Position numbers and translations under genes: made by a program
Assembly (NCBI GenBank): GCA_900314715.1
Contig: OMWI01000002.1
Coordinates: 111,850-175,849, forward strand
DNA: 64,000 nt
Direction of reading: 5' to 3'
Source of the DNA: an uncultured Prevotellaceae bacterium
GTDB lineage: Bacteria; Bacteroidota; Bacteroidia; Bacteroidales; Bacteroidaceae
Shown here: piece after piece, positions 9,452-18,847 of the stretch
Layout: each line of letters starts with the position of its first letter
Position numbering within the stretch: the first letter of the stretch is position 1
The notes under the pieces: model-generated
The model's database searches: none
What the model saw: only the letters and a program-made list of their open reading frames with translations
What the model was told of the DNA's origin: nothing

Positions 9452-11125
9452 TTATCCTTCTTCTTGATAGAGGTATCGCTTGATACTCTTCTTAGGAGTC
9501 TTGGCAAATTCTTCTTCATGGATACGCATGGCGGAAATCTTGCTGTATGCTGGAAGTACATTATTGATTTCCTGACGATTCTGTTCCATGATTTTCTCCA
9601 AGTCATCATTGGTAAGACCCAAGTTCCTGGCTTCGTCATAATCTGGGTGAACGAGTCCAATCAACTTGTCACCTCTTTGGATAACCACGCTTTCCATAAC
9701 GAGTGCCATAGAGTTGAGTTTGTCTTCAATTTCCTCCGGATAGATGTTCTGACCGTTCGAACTGAGTAGCATGTTCTTTGAACGACCCTTAATGAATACG
9801 TTGCCTCTTTCGTCTATCAATCCTAAGTCGCCAGTGTGATACCAACCGTCCTTATCAATCGTCGTGCGTGTTGCTTCTTCGTTCTTGTAATATCCCAACA
9901 TCACGTTAAGACCTTTGGCTAAGATTTCGCCTGGTACATGCTGTGGGTCTGGACTGTCAATCTTCACCTGCATGTGGGCAACAGCCTTTCCACATGAACC
10001 TGCTACGAATTCATTCCAAGGCGCATAGCAGATGATGGGTGCGCATTCTGTAGCTCCATAACCTACTGTATATGGGAAGTTGAGGCGTTTCATGAAACTC
10101 TCTACTTCTTGGTTGAAGGCAGCACCTCCAACGATAATCTCATACAAGTTTCCGCCAAATGAATTATAAACTTGTTCGCAGATTTTCTCAATGACTTTCT
10201 TGTTGATGACAGGCATACTCAACAACAATCTCATCTTGTTGTTTTGTATCTTGGGGAAGACTCGCTTGCGAATGATTTTCTCGATAATCAATGGCACGGC
10301 AATGATAATACAAGGCTTGATGTCTGCAAATGCCTGTGCGATAATGGCTGGACTTGGAACACGCGTGAGGAAGAATACGTGTTTCCCCTCGATAAACTCA
10401 TAGATAAATTCAAATGCCATACCATACATGTGCGCCATGGGCAAGATGCTAATCACGTTATTGCCTCTTTTCTCAAGGTGTTTACCCATTACCTGACAGG
10501 CAAAGTCGTAATTGCTCCATAGAGCACGATAAGGAATCATTACACCTTTGGAGAAACCTGTCGTACCACTGGTGTAATTGATGAGAGCCATGTCGTTTGC
10601 ATCTTTTTCCTTGAAATAATTCACGTGTTCCTGACGGAAGTATTTGGGGTACTTCTTTCCGAACATCTCGTTCAAGTGCTCACGTGCAAAGGTTAACTTA
10701 TCCGTGCGAGATACCAATAGGGAATAATCGGGAATATAGATGATACCTTCCAGATTTGGCATCTTGGTTGCATCGATAATAGTTGCTACCACATCACCCA
10801 CAAACAAGAATTTGGCATCAGAGTGGTTCACAATGTTGTGAATCTGGTCTGCCGTAAACTCATGTAGGATAGGCACGGCAATCGCCCCATACGTCAACGT
10901 TGCTAAATACGCAACTGCCCAATGTGCACTGTTTCTGCCACAGAGGGCAATCTTGTCGCCTTTGGAAACACCGCCGTTTTCAAACATGATATGTAATTTC
11001 TCTATCTTACGTGCCACGTCATGATATTGTAAGGTGGCTCCTTTATAATCGGTGAGCGATTCACGATCCCAATTCTTGATGATGCTCTTCTCGATTAATT
11101 CGACAAAACTCGGTATTAATTCCAT
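9452..11125 (-). CDS. AMP-binding acyl-CoA ligase (copy 1)
   Basis: The product has 557 residues of the adenylate-forming family. The phosphate-binding loop YTSGTTGFSKG lies at 184-194, then VGYGATECAP, GWYHTGDLG and the FIKGRSKNMLL hinge before the small C-terminal domain (GQNIYPEEIED). It most likely activates a fatty acid as acyl-AMP and transfers it to CoA; chain length is not deducible. It lies 12 bases downstream of a close paralogue in the same orientation, so the two are probably co-transcribed from the promoter at 12823. Confidence 0.88.
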   Translation of the reverse strand: MELIPSFVELIEKSIIKNWDRESLTDYKGATLQYHDVARKIEKLHIMFENGGVSKGDKIALCGRNSAHWAVAYLATLTYGAIAVPILHEFTADQIHNIVNHSDAKFLFVGDVVATIIDATKMPNLEGIIYIPDYSLLVSRTDKLTFAREHLNEMFGKKYPKYFRQEHVNYFKEKDANDMALINYTSGTTGFSKGVMIPYRALWSNYDFACQVMGKHLEKRGNNVISILPMAHMYGMAFEFIYEFIEGKHVFFLTRVPSPAIIAQAFADIKPCIIIAVPLIIEKIIRKRVFPKIQNNKMRLLLSMPVINKKVIEKICEQVYNSFGGNLYEIIVGGAAFNQEVESFMKRLNFPYTVGYGATECAPIICYAPWNEFVAGSCGKAVAHMQVKIDSPDPQHVPGEILAKGLNVMLGYYKNEEATRTTIDKDGWYHTGDLGLIDERGNVFIKGRSKNMLLSSNGQNIYPEEIEDKLNSMALVMESVVIQRGDKLIGLVHPDYDEARNLGLTNDDLEKIMEQNRQEINNVLPAYSKISAMRIHEEEFAKTPKKSIKRYLYQEEG

Positions 11126-11137
11126 ATTTTGTTTTTT

Positions 11138-12799
11138 TTATTTCTGATACAAATATCTCTTGATACTCCTCTTGGGAGTCTTCTCAAATTCATTCTCAAC
11201 AAGTCTGATGGCAGAAATCTTGCTGAATGGTGGAAGGGTGTTATTCAACTCCGTGCGATTTTGTTCCATGATGTTCTGCAAGTCTTCGTTACTGAATTTC
11301 ATGGCTTTAGCTTCTTCCATGTCTGGATAAACCAATGCGATAAGTTGTTCATTCTCTTGAATGACAATGCCTTCCATAACCATAGTCATCGAATTGAGCT
11401 TGTCTTCGATTTCCTCTGGGTAGATGTTTTGGCCGTTCTGACCTAACAGCATGTTCTTGATTCTTCCCCTGATGAATACGTGACCGTCTTCGCTCATGGT
11501 TCCTAAGTCGCCCGTATGATACCAACCCTCATTGTCAAGTACTTGTCGGGTAGCTTCCTCATTCTTATAATAACCCAGCATGACGTTAGTTCCTCTTGTC
11601 ACGATTTCACCAGCAATCCTTTCTGGGTCATCACTCAATATTTTCACTTCCATGTGCTTTACGGGAGTACCACACGATTTGGGAACGAATTCCGTATAAT
11701 GGCTGTAGCAAATCAGTGGGGCGCATTCGGTAGCACCGTAACCAACGGTAATGGGAAACTCGATGCTCTTGAGGAAAAGTTCTATCTCTTGGTTCAATGC
11801 TGCACCTCCCACGATAACTTCATAGAAGTTGCCGCCAAAGGCTTGGCATACTTCTGAACAAATGCGTTCTTTCACCTTCTTGCTTACCACGGGCATGGCA
11901 AGCAACAAACGCATGACATTGTTTTGTATCTTGGGGAATACGCGCTTTCGAATGATTTTTTCGATAATCAGCGGAACGGCAACTATCAGTGATGGCTTTA
12001 CTTCGCGGAATGCCTCAGCAATCAATGATGGACTCGGTAAGCGTGTCAGGAAATAAATATGCATACCATGACAGAAACTAAAAATCAGTTCTACTGCCAA
12101 ACCATACATGTGTGCCATTGGTAAAATACTTACCAAATCGGTGTTTTTCTTGACATGTGGACTTAAATAAGTTAAGCAGAAATCTAAGTTGCCCCATAGA
12201 GCACGATAGGGAAGCATCACTCCCTTAGAAAAACCTGTTGTTCCGCTCGTATAGTTGATTAAAGCCAACTCTTCTGGTTGGTCTTTATAATAATGTACGT
12301 GTTCTTTTCTAAAGAATTTAGGGTATTTCTCGCCGTATAGTAGGTTTAGGTGTTCTCTTGCGTATGTGATTTTCTCGGAATTAGATAACAATAGAGAGAA
12401 ATCTGGCAAATATACGATAGCCTGTAGGTTGGGCATTTCTTGAAATGAGATTGTGGGTGCCACTACGTCTCCTACGAAAAGAATCTTGGCATCAGAATGG
12501 TTGACAACGTTGTGTATTTGTTCTGGAGTAAATTCGTGCAAGATAGGAACGGCAACGGCACCGTATGTTAACGTTGCCATGAATGCCACAGCCCAGTGTG
12601 AACTGTTTCTACCGCAAATGGCTATCTTGTCACCTTTCTTAATGTCTCCATATTCATATACAATATGCAATTTCTCTATGATGCGAGCTACATCATGGAA
12701 TTGTAAGGTTGCTCCTTTGTAATCAGTTAATGCGTCTTGATCCCAATTGTCAAGTATGCTTTTTTCTATATACGAGTTAAAGCTTGGTATATTGTTCAT
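11138..12799 (-). CDS. AMP-binding acyl-CoA ligase (copy 2)
   Basis: This 553-residue paralogue of the downstream gene is collinear with it along its whole length (for example SYIEKSILDNWDQDALTDY against ELIEKSIIKNWDRESLTDY). It carries INYTSGTTGFSKG, GYGATECAPLICY, GWYHTGDLG and FIRGRIKNMLL. The expected reaction is ATP-dependent activation of a carboxylic acid to acyl-CoA. The pair looks like an old tandem duplication, since divergence is spread evenly. A TATCTTTG box lies 24 bases upstream. Confidence 0.88.
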   Translation of the reverse strand: MNNIPSFNSYIEKSILDNWDQDALTDYKGATLQFHDVARIIEKLHIVYEYGDIKKGDKIAICGRNSSHWAVAFMATLTYGAVAVPILHEFTPEQIHNVVNHSDAKILFVGDVVAPTISFQEMPNLQAIVYLPDFSLLLSNSEKITYAREHLNLLYGEKYPKFFRKEHVHYYKDQPEELALINYTSGTTGFSKGVMLPYRALWGNLDFCLTYLSPHVKKNTDLVSILPMAHMYGLAVELIFSFCHGMHIYFLTRLPSPSLIAEAFREVKPSLIVAVPLIIEKIIRKRVFPKIQNNVMRLLLAMPVVSKKVKERICSEVCQAFGGNFYEVIVGGAALNQEIELFLKSIEFPITVGYGATECAPLICYSHYTEFVPKSCGTPVKHMEVKILSDDPERIAGEIVTRGTNVMLGYYKNEEATRQVLDNEGWYHTGDLGTMSEDGHVFIRGRIKNMLLGQNGQNIYPEEIEDKLNSMTMVMEGIVIQENEQLIALVYPDMEEAKAMKFSNEDLQNIMEQNRTELNNTLPPFSKISAIRLVENEFEKTPKRSIKRYLYQK

Positions 12800-12822
12800 T
12801 GCACAATCAAGAAATTTTTGTG

Positions 12823-12830
12823 CAAAGATA
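12823..12830 (-). promoter_or_regulatory. -7 box of the acyl-CoA ligase pair
   Basis: CAAAGATA on the plus strand reads TATCTTTG on the minus strand, 24 bases before the ATG at 12799. Confidence 0.55.
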
Positions 12831-12968
12831 ATATCTTATTTGCTCATTTCAAAAAAAAATGTGCAAAAAATGATGATAAAAATGATGAAATTTCGTATTT
12901 TATACAAACTGATAGTAAAACTTGTCCTAAATCTCACCAAATATATCCAATATTACACCAAGCTATAT

Positions 12969-14363
12969 CTAACCAAACAATGCTCTTAATGCTTCTTCCA
13001 CTTTTCTTACGGGATGAATATTGATACTATATTTGTTGTGACTCAGTCCTTGGAAATTGTATTTGGGGATGATGATGTCAGTAAATCCCAACTTTTCAGC
13101 TTCGGAAATGCGTTGTTCGATACGACTGATTGCTCTCACTTCACCGCTCAATCCAACTTCACCAGCCATACACCATCCTGATTCGATGGGGGCGTCTACG
13201 TTACTTGAAAGGATAGCGGCAATGACACTCAAGTCCATCGCCAAATCTGTAACACGTAATCCTCCTGCGATATTCAAGAACACGTCTTTTTGCATCAACT
13301 TAAATCCTACGCGCTTTTCCAATACGGCTAAAAGCATGTTTAGTCGTCTTTGGTCAAATCCCGTCGCTGAGCGTTGGGGGGTTCCATACGCTGCCGAGGA
13401 TACCAATGCCTGTGTTTCTACCAAGAATGACCTTACGCCTTCCACGGCACTACTGATGGCAACACCTGATAGTCCATCGTGTTCATGTGTCAGTAATAGT
13501 TCTGATGGATTCACGATTTGACGAAGTCCCGTTTGTCGCATCTCGTATACGCCAAGTTCCGACGTATTTCCGAATCGGTTCTTCGTTGACCTTAGTATTC
13601 TATAAATATGGTGTTGGTCGCCTTCAAATTGAATCACCGTGTCTACGATGTGCTCCAATATCTTTGGTCCAGCTAAGGTTCCTTCCTTGTTGATGTGTCC
13701 TATTAATATAATAGGTATACCGCTTGTCTTGGCAAAACGCAACAAAGAGGCTGCACATTCACGCACTTGAGTAATACTTCCAGCAGAGCTTTCAACTTCT
13801 TCTGTTTCAATGGTTTGTATGGAGTCAATAACGATAAGTTCTGGATTTATTTCTGAAATCTGCTCAAAGATGGCTTCCAAGGATGTCTCGCATAAGATTG
13901 ACACTTGTGCTTCGGCAGGATGAGGAATGCGATTGGCTCTCATTTTAATTTGAAATGCGCTTTCTTCGCCACTTACATAAAGCACTTTCAATTCTGGAAT
14001 ATTTAATATCGTTTGTAACGTCAATGTACTTTTGCCGATACCTGGTTCTCCTCCTAAAAGTACCACGCTACCCTTTACGAGACCGCCTCCTAACACACGA
14101 TTTAGTTCTGTATCATGCAAATCATACCGTTGTTCATGTTCGGCTACGATGTCGTGGATGTTTTGGGCTACATTCCTGTTGGTATCTAAGTGCCTTCTTA
14201 CTGATGTTGCCGCATTTTTGGCGGCAGCCATTCCCGTGTCATTAGATACTCGAAACTCCTTAAACGTATTCCAGTTTCCACAACTTGGACATTTCCCAAT
14301 CCATTTTGTCGATTCTTGTCCGCAATTGGAACAAACATAAACAATCTTGTCTTTCTTTGCCAT
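12969..14363 (-). CDS. radA: DNA repair protein RadA
   Basis: The product has 464 residues. A zinc finger (C11, C14, C25, C28) comes first, then a RecA-like ATPase with Walker A GGEPGIGKST at 105-114 and the RadA signature KNRFG at 262-266. The Lon-like domain at the C-terminus contains GEVGLSGEVRAIS. RadA is a DnaB-type branch-migration helicase acting in recombinational repair. A TAATTTTG box ends only 4 bases before the ATG, which suggests a leaderless or nearly leaderless mRNA. Confidence 0.96.
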   Translation of the reverse strand: MAKKDKIVYVCSNCGQESTKWIGKCPSCGNWNTFKEFRVSNDTGMAAAKNAATSVRRHLDTNRNVAQNIHDIVAEHEQRYDLHDTELNRVLGGGLVKGSVVLLGGEPGIGKSTLTLQTILNIPELKVLYVSGEESAFQIKMRANRIPHPAEAQVSILCETSLEAIFEQISEINPELIVIDSIQTIETEEVESSAGSITQVRECAASLLRFAKTSGIPIILIGHINKEGTLAGPKILEHIVDTVIQFEGDQHHIYRILRSTKNRFGNTSELGVYEMRQTGLRQIVNPSELLLTHEHDGLSGVAISSAVEGVRSFLVETQALVSSAAYGTPQRSATGFDQRRLNMLLAVLEKRVGFKLMQKDVFLNIAGGLRVTDLAMDLSVIAAILSSNVDAPIESGWCMAGEVGLSGEVRAISRIEQRISEAEKLGFTDIIIPKYNFQGLSHNKYSINIHPVRKVEEALRALFG

Positions 14364-14367
14364 GCTA

Positions 14368-14375
14368 CAAAATTA
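14368..14375 (-). promoter_or_regulatory. -7 box immediately before radA
   Basis: CAAAATTA on the plus strand reads TAATTTTG on the minus strand. Only TAGC separates it from the radA ATG. Confidence 0.5.
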
Positions 14376-14410
14376 ATAATATTTTTTGCTAAATTACCAA
14401 AAATAATGAT

Positions 14411-14418
14411 TAATTTTG
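14411..14418 (+). promoter_or_regulatory. -7 box immediately before the substrate-binding lipoprotein gene
   Basis: TAATTTTG matches TAnnTTTG; only CATT separates it from the ATG at 14423. This mirrors the radA side of the same intergenic region. Confidence 0.5.
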
Positions 14419-14422
14419 CATT

Positions 14423-15334
14423 ATGGAAATCAAAATACATCCCATTATCTTGTCTTTGACTATTTTGTTTGTCTTTTCTTGTACTCCTTCAAAGGAAGAA
14501 CAACGGCAATTGACTAGAAAAGAAAGGGCAGAACTGAAACGACAAGATTCATTGGCTCTGAAAGTGGCTGTTATGCCAACGTTGGATTGTCTTCCCATTT
14601 TTGTGGCGAAGGAGTGTCATCTGTATGAGCACTTTAATGTTGACGTTAGGTTGCGAAGGTTTAATTCTCAAATGGATTGTGACACCGCTCTCATAGGTGG
14701 AAGCGTAGAAGGAGGCATGACAGACCTTTTCCGAAAGAAACGTATAGAAAACAAGGGTGTTGCTTTGGATGTGGCTACTTCTACGAATGGCTCATGGCAA
14801 CTCATTTCTAATCGTGTGGCACGATTGAAGAAGTTGTCTCAGATGGGTGATAAGATGGTAGCCATGTCTCGTTATTCCGCTACGGATTATCTCACGGATT
14901 ACGCATTCAAGAATGTGAAGACTACTGACCCTGTCTTCCGCATCCAAATCAATGATGTCAATTTGAGGTTGAGAATGTTAACCAACAATGAAATGGATGC
15001 TGCTTGGTTGGCAGAACCGCAGGCTACCGTTGCTCGAATACAGAATTATCCCGTGTTGATGGATTCCAAGAAAGAGAATATTTCTTTAGGTGTTATCGTT
15101 TTTCGCAAGAAATCCATCAACAACCAATATCGACAGAATCAAGTTCATAAGTTTATCAATGCTTATAATTTAGCATGTGATTCCATCAACAAGTATGGAT
15201 TGGAACATTATTCGTCTATTATCTCTCAGTATTGTTCTGTTGATGAGAATATTGTTCCTTCCATTCCTAAAATAAAGTTCTCGCATGCTGATAAACCAAA
15301 ATACGGTGATTTTGAACTAACCGAAAATAAATAG
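14423..15334 (+). CDS. lipoprotein, ABC-type substrate-binding (NMT1/THI5-like) protein
   Basis: The product has 303 residues with a lipobox at LFVFSC (Cys 20). The body begins LKVAVMPTLDCLPIFVAKECHLYEHFNVDVRLRRF and later has VAMSRYSATDYL and NNEMDAAWLAEPQATVA. This is the two-lobed layout of SsuA/THI5/NMT1-type periplasmic binding proteins, which deliver small organic ligands to ABC transporters. No permease or ATPase gene is adjacent; the next gene, 17 bases on, encodes a TPR protein. Ligand unknown. Confidence 0.7.
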   Translation: MEIKIHPIILSLTILFVFSCTPSKEEQRQLTRKERAELKRQDSLALKVAVMPTLDCLPIFVAKECHLYEHFNVDVRLRRFNSQMDCDTALIGGSVEGGMTDLFRKKRIENKGVALDVATSTNGSWQLISNRVARLKKLSQMGDKMVAMSRYSATDYLTDYAFKNVKTTDPVFRIQINDVNLRLRMLTNNEMDAAWLAEPQATVARIQNYPVLMDSKKENISLGVIVFRKKSINNQYRQNQVHKFINAYNLACDSINKYGLEHYSSIISQYCSVDENIVPSIPKIKFSHADKPKYGDFELTENK

Positions 15335-15351
15335 AAATAATATAAGATTGT

Positions 15352-17565
15352 ATGGATAAAACGACATTAAGACAATGGGATGACATCATGACCGACATCA
15401 TTGAACGCAATAACCTCGGACATGCTATCAATAAGTTGCTTGTGATTACATATCAGAATCCACAACTCACTACGGATAACGAAATAGAAAATATCAGCAG
15501 GGATTATAGCCTAATGAAGGATTTCATGCTTCAAGGCTATCAAGATACCAGTCGCGATGATTTATATTGCCATTTATTGCGAAAGACCTATCGCGCTGCT
15601 TGTAATTTATTCGTTCGAATGCAGATACAAAGGGGAAACGGTATTTTTACACAAGCGAATAATTGGGTGGGTAAATTATACCTTACAACAGATATGATAC
15701 GTAAGGGAATGGAAGGTTTTGTGCAAGACATGGCTTTTCTTTCTTTGGATCCTGATAATGTAGAGACCAAAAGCATTGAATTGAGAAAGTCACATACTTA
15801 TTTCATGAGAAACGTGTTTTATTGGGTGCTGATTGCTCCGCAATGGAACAATGATGAAGCTGATGCTTTTACACAACTGTTGCTTTCTCCCACGATAGAT
15901 ATTAATGATGCCAGATTGGTAATTAGCGCACTCACGTTATCGTTGATAAATATGTTTGATGTCAACAAGTTACGCGTGTTAGTTGATGTCTACCTTCAAT
16001 CATCTGATGAGCATTGTAAACAACGAGCTTTAGTGGGGATTGCCTTTTCCTTATCTCATTCTCGTGAACGAATTTTCCCTACTTATCGTCAGTTGATAGA
16101 ACAACTCTGTGAATCTGAACAGGCTTGTAAGGAATTGTTGGAACTACAAATCCAAATCTTTTATTGTATGGATGCGGATAAGGACAATCAACAAATCCAA
16201 AAGGAGATATTGCCGAATATCATGAAAAACAACAACTTAACCATTACCCGTTTTGGTATTCAGGAAAAAGAGGAAGACCCGATGGAGGATATATTGCATC
16301 CCGATGCTACAGATAAGGCGATGGAAGAGTTGGAAGAGAGCTTCCAAAAAATGAAGAAGATGCAAGAGGCTGGTTCTGACATCTATTTCGGTGGCTTCTC
16401 TCAGATGAAGCATTTTCCTTTTTTCAATACCATCAGCAATTGGTTTATGCCTTTCTATAGTGAGAATCCCGAATTGCAGGAAGTGAGTATAAAACTCAAA
16501 GATACCAAGATGTTGACCGTATTATTGAAGAGCGGTCCTTTCTGTGATTCCGACAAATATTCCTTCTCATTGGCTTTGTCCACCATTCTTGACAAGATTC
16601 CCGCCAATATGCGCGAAATGTTGAACAGCGGTGATGCGATGATGATGGGAGCGTCTGATATGGATACTTCTTCGCCTGCTTATATACGAAGAATGTACCT
16701 ACAAGACCTCTATCGTTTCTTCCGTATCTGTAGGTATCGTTCAGATTTCAAAAATCCCTTTGATTATACCTCAAATACAGATGCCTTTTTCTTTGCCAAT
16801 CCCATTTTTGCGAACACTCGTTTGCAAGATAATGCTTTGGAATTGTGTAGTTTCCTTTCCAAAAGAAAAATGTATCGATTGCTGAGATTGGTATTGGATA
16901 CATACCAACCCAAAGACAACTTAGAGTTTGCCTTATTGGAGGCTACTTTGTCATTACAGGAAAACTTGCATGATGCACAGGGTAAGTTCAAGGCAATACT
17001 CAACAAGACTCCTGATCATGAAGGGGCATTGCGAGGATATGCACAGGCCAGTTTTAATCTTGGAGATTTCCGTGCTGCTGAAGAAGCATATCAACGGTTG
17101 ACTATTCTTTTCCCTGACAATAACCGTTATATGCTCAATCTAAGTATTTCCCAAATCAACAACAATCATGTAGATGAAGGTGTGAAGATACTCTATCGAC
17201 TTGATTATGAGCAACCTAACAATATTTACGTGCAACGTGCATTGGGATGGGGATTGATGATGCAAAAGAACATTGAGCAAGCTATTGGCGTGTACGAGCG
17301 TTTACTCGCATCTGAAAATGCTATTGATTCCGATTACCTCAATGCTGGTTATGCTCATTGGTTTAACAGAAATATGGTACAAGCCGTAGCATGTCTGGGC
17401 AAATATCTTTCCATGCGTTCAAGAGAAGCACAAGATGATTCGGATTCATTGCTTGCACAAGCCTTTGATAACGACCGTTCCTTGCTTCAACTCAATGGTA
17501 TAAGTGCAGTGGAAAGTATAATAATGCAAGACATCGTTTTAAACCCAAGCAAAAACGATGATTGA
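15352..17565 (+). CDS. large TPR-repeat protein of unknown function
   Basis: The product has 737 residues, no signal peptide and no enzyme motif. The first 450 residues are helical and not recognised. The last roughly 200 residues are TPR-like (HEGALRGYAQASFNLGDFRAAEEAYQRL, YVQRALGWGLMMQKNIEQAIGVYERLL, YLNAGYAHWFNRNMVQAVACLGKYL). It may be a cytoplasmic scaffold. It lies between a substrate-binding lipoprotein (17-base gap) and mutY, whose start overlaps its stop by 8 bases. Confidence 0.75.
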   Translation: MDKTTLRQWDDIMTDIIERNNLGHAINKLLVITYQNPQLTTDNEIENISRDYSLMKDFMLQGYQDTSRDDLYCHLLRKTYRAACNLFVRMQIQRGNGIFTQANNWVGKLYLTTDMIRKGMEGFVQDMAFLSLDPDNVETKSIELRKSHTYFMRNVFYWVLIAPQWNNDEADAFTQLLLSPTIDINDARLVISALTLSLINMFDVNKLRVLVDVYLQSSDEHCKQRALVGIAFSLSHSRERIFPTYRQLIEQLCESEQACKELLELQIQIFYCMDADKDNQQIQKEILPNIMKNNNLTITRFGIQEKEEDPMEDILHPDATDKAMEELEESFQKMKKMQEAGSDIYFGGFSQMKHFPFFNTISNWFMPFYSENPELQEVSIKLKDTKMLTVLLKSGPFCDSDKYSFSLALSTILDKIPANMREMLNSGDAMMMGASDMDTSSPAYIRRMYLQDLYRFFRICRYRSDFKNPFDYTSNTDAFFFANPIFANTRLQDNALELCSFLSKRKMYRLLRLVLDTYQPKDNLEFALLEATLSLQENLHDAQGKFKAILNKTPDHEGALRGYAQASFNLGDFRAAEEAYQRLTILFPDNNRYMLNLSISQINNNHVDEGVKILYRLDYEQPNNIYVQRALGWGLMMQKNIEQAIGVYERLLASENAIDSDYLNAGYAHWFNRNMVQAVACLGKYLSMRSREAQDDSDSLLAQAFDNDRSLLQLNGISAVESIIMQDIVLNPSKNDD

Positions 17566-18589
17566 TTTCACGCATACGCTTCTTGCGTGGTATGGTGCCA
17601 ACAAGCGCGACTTACCTTGGCGAAATACCAACAATCCCTACTTGATTTGGTTGAGTGAAATCATCTTACAACAAACTCGCATTCAACAAGGGTGGGCATA
17701 TTGGGAGCGTTTCGTGGAGCGTTTCCCTACAGTCCACCAACTGGCAGAGGCTACCGAAGATGAGGTATTGCGATTGTGGCAAGGGTTAGGTTATTATTCA
17801 CGCGCTCGCAACCTACACACCGCCGCAAAGCAAATTGTAGCTATGGGGCATTTTCCCAAAACGATGGAAGAGATAAAAAGCCTAAAGGGAGTGGGTGATT
17901 ATACTGCAGCAGCTATCGGTTCTATGGCTTTCGAACTACCAGTGGCAGTAGTAGACGGTAATGTGTATCGCGTTTTGGCGAGGTATTATGCTATAGATAC
18001 GCCTATCAATTCTACGGAGGGCAAAAAACTCTTCCAGGAATTGGCACAATCTCTTCTTCCAACAAATCAAGCGGCTGACTTTAACCAAGCCATGATGGAT
18101 TTCGGAGCTATTCAATGTATGCCATCTTCACCCAAATGCACAACTTGTCCGTTGATGGAAGGTTGCGAGGCATTCAGGACAGCTCGTGTAGCAACGTTTC
18201 CCGTGAAACTAAAGACGCTCAAGGTTAAGACACGCCATTTGCATTACTATTATATCCTCCATCAAGGTGAAGTGGCGATTCGCAGAAGAGGCGAAGGCGA
18301 CATTTGGCAAGGATTGTGGGAACCTTACTTGGAAGAAGCCGACAATGAAGGATGGTTGTTGAATCAATTAATTAAACAAACAATAACCAATACCATGAAA
18401 CTCCTTCGTACAAACGTGAAGCATGTTCTCACACATCGTATCCTTTTGGCAAACTTCACACTTGTCGAAGTAGACAAGAAGCCCATTCTTCCCAAAGAAT
18501 ATATCTGGATTCAAGAAGATAACATGCATAACTATGCTGTACCAAGACTCGTGGAGATTTTGTTGGAATCAATCCACGATACGCATTAA
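17558..18589 (+). CDS. mutY: A/G-specific adenine glycosylase MutY
   Basis: The product has 343 residues. The catalytic Glu lies in LSEIILQQT (E34), the helix-hairpin-helix is LKGVGDYTAAAI (109-120), and the catalytic Asp is D133 in VVDGNV. The [4Fe-4S] ligands are C187, C194, C197 and C203 with C-X6-C-X2-C-X5-C spacing. A NUDIX-like C-terminal domain follows, used to recognise 8-oxoG. MutY removes A mispaired with 8-oxoG. The start overlaps the preceding TPR gene by 8 bases. Confidence 0.95.
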   Translation: MIDFTHTLLAWYGANKRDLPWRNTNNPYLIWLSEIILQQTRIQQGWAYWERFVERFPTVHQLAEATEDEVLRLWQGLGYYSRARNLHTAAKQIVAMGHFPKTMEEIKSLKGVGDYTAAAIGSMAFELPVAVVDGNVYRVLARYYAIDTPINSTEGKKLFQELAQSLLPTNQAADFNQAMMDFGAIQCMPSSPKCTTCPLMEGCEAFRTARVATFPVKLKTLKVKTRHLHYYYILHQGEVAIRRRGEGDIWQGLWEPYLEEADNEGWLLNQLIKQTITNTMKLLRTNVKHVLTHRILLANFTLVEVDKKPILPKEYIWIQEDNMHNYAVPRLVEILLESIHDTH

Positions 18590-18590
18590 T

Positions 18591-18700
18591 TTGGTACATT
18601 GCCCTTATATCATTCATACATAGTCCATGTACCATTCGTACATAGCTCATGTATCATTCGTACATAGCCCATGTACCATTCGTACATAGCCCTTATACGA
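18591..18700. repeat. 22-bp tandem array B (4 full units plus partial ends)
   Basis: Full units start at 18605, 18627, 18649 and 18671, each exactly 22 bp, with degenerate part-units on both sides. The core is a perfect dyad in most units, ATGTAC-CATTC-GTACAT, followed by a 5-base linker such as AGCCC. The array lies between the convergent mutY and GNAT genes. The remaining 150 bases before the GNAT stop codon show nothing recognisable. Confidence 0.88.
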
Positions 18701-18847
18701 AATAAAACTCATTTTAGAGTAAGATGTGAATCAAGTTTTTTTAATCCATTAATGTCTGTTATTTTAATAGAGACACTATGTTAAGTGGTGTATGTGTATA
18801 GTGCATTTGATATGTTGTATAGTCGTTTCCTCCAAACATATACAATC

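Noticed and set aside
18591-18700. CRISPR array
   Set aside because: Units are tandem 22-bp repeats without unique spacers of 30 or more bases, and no cas genes are nearby. The same applies to the other three arrays.
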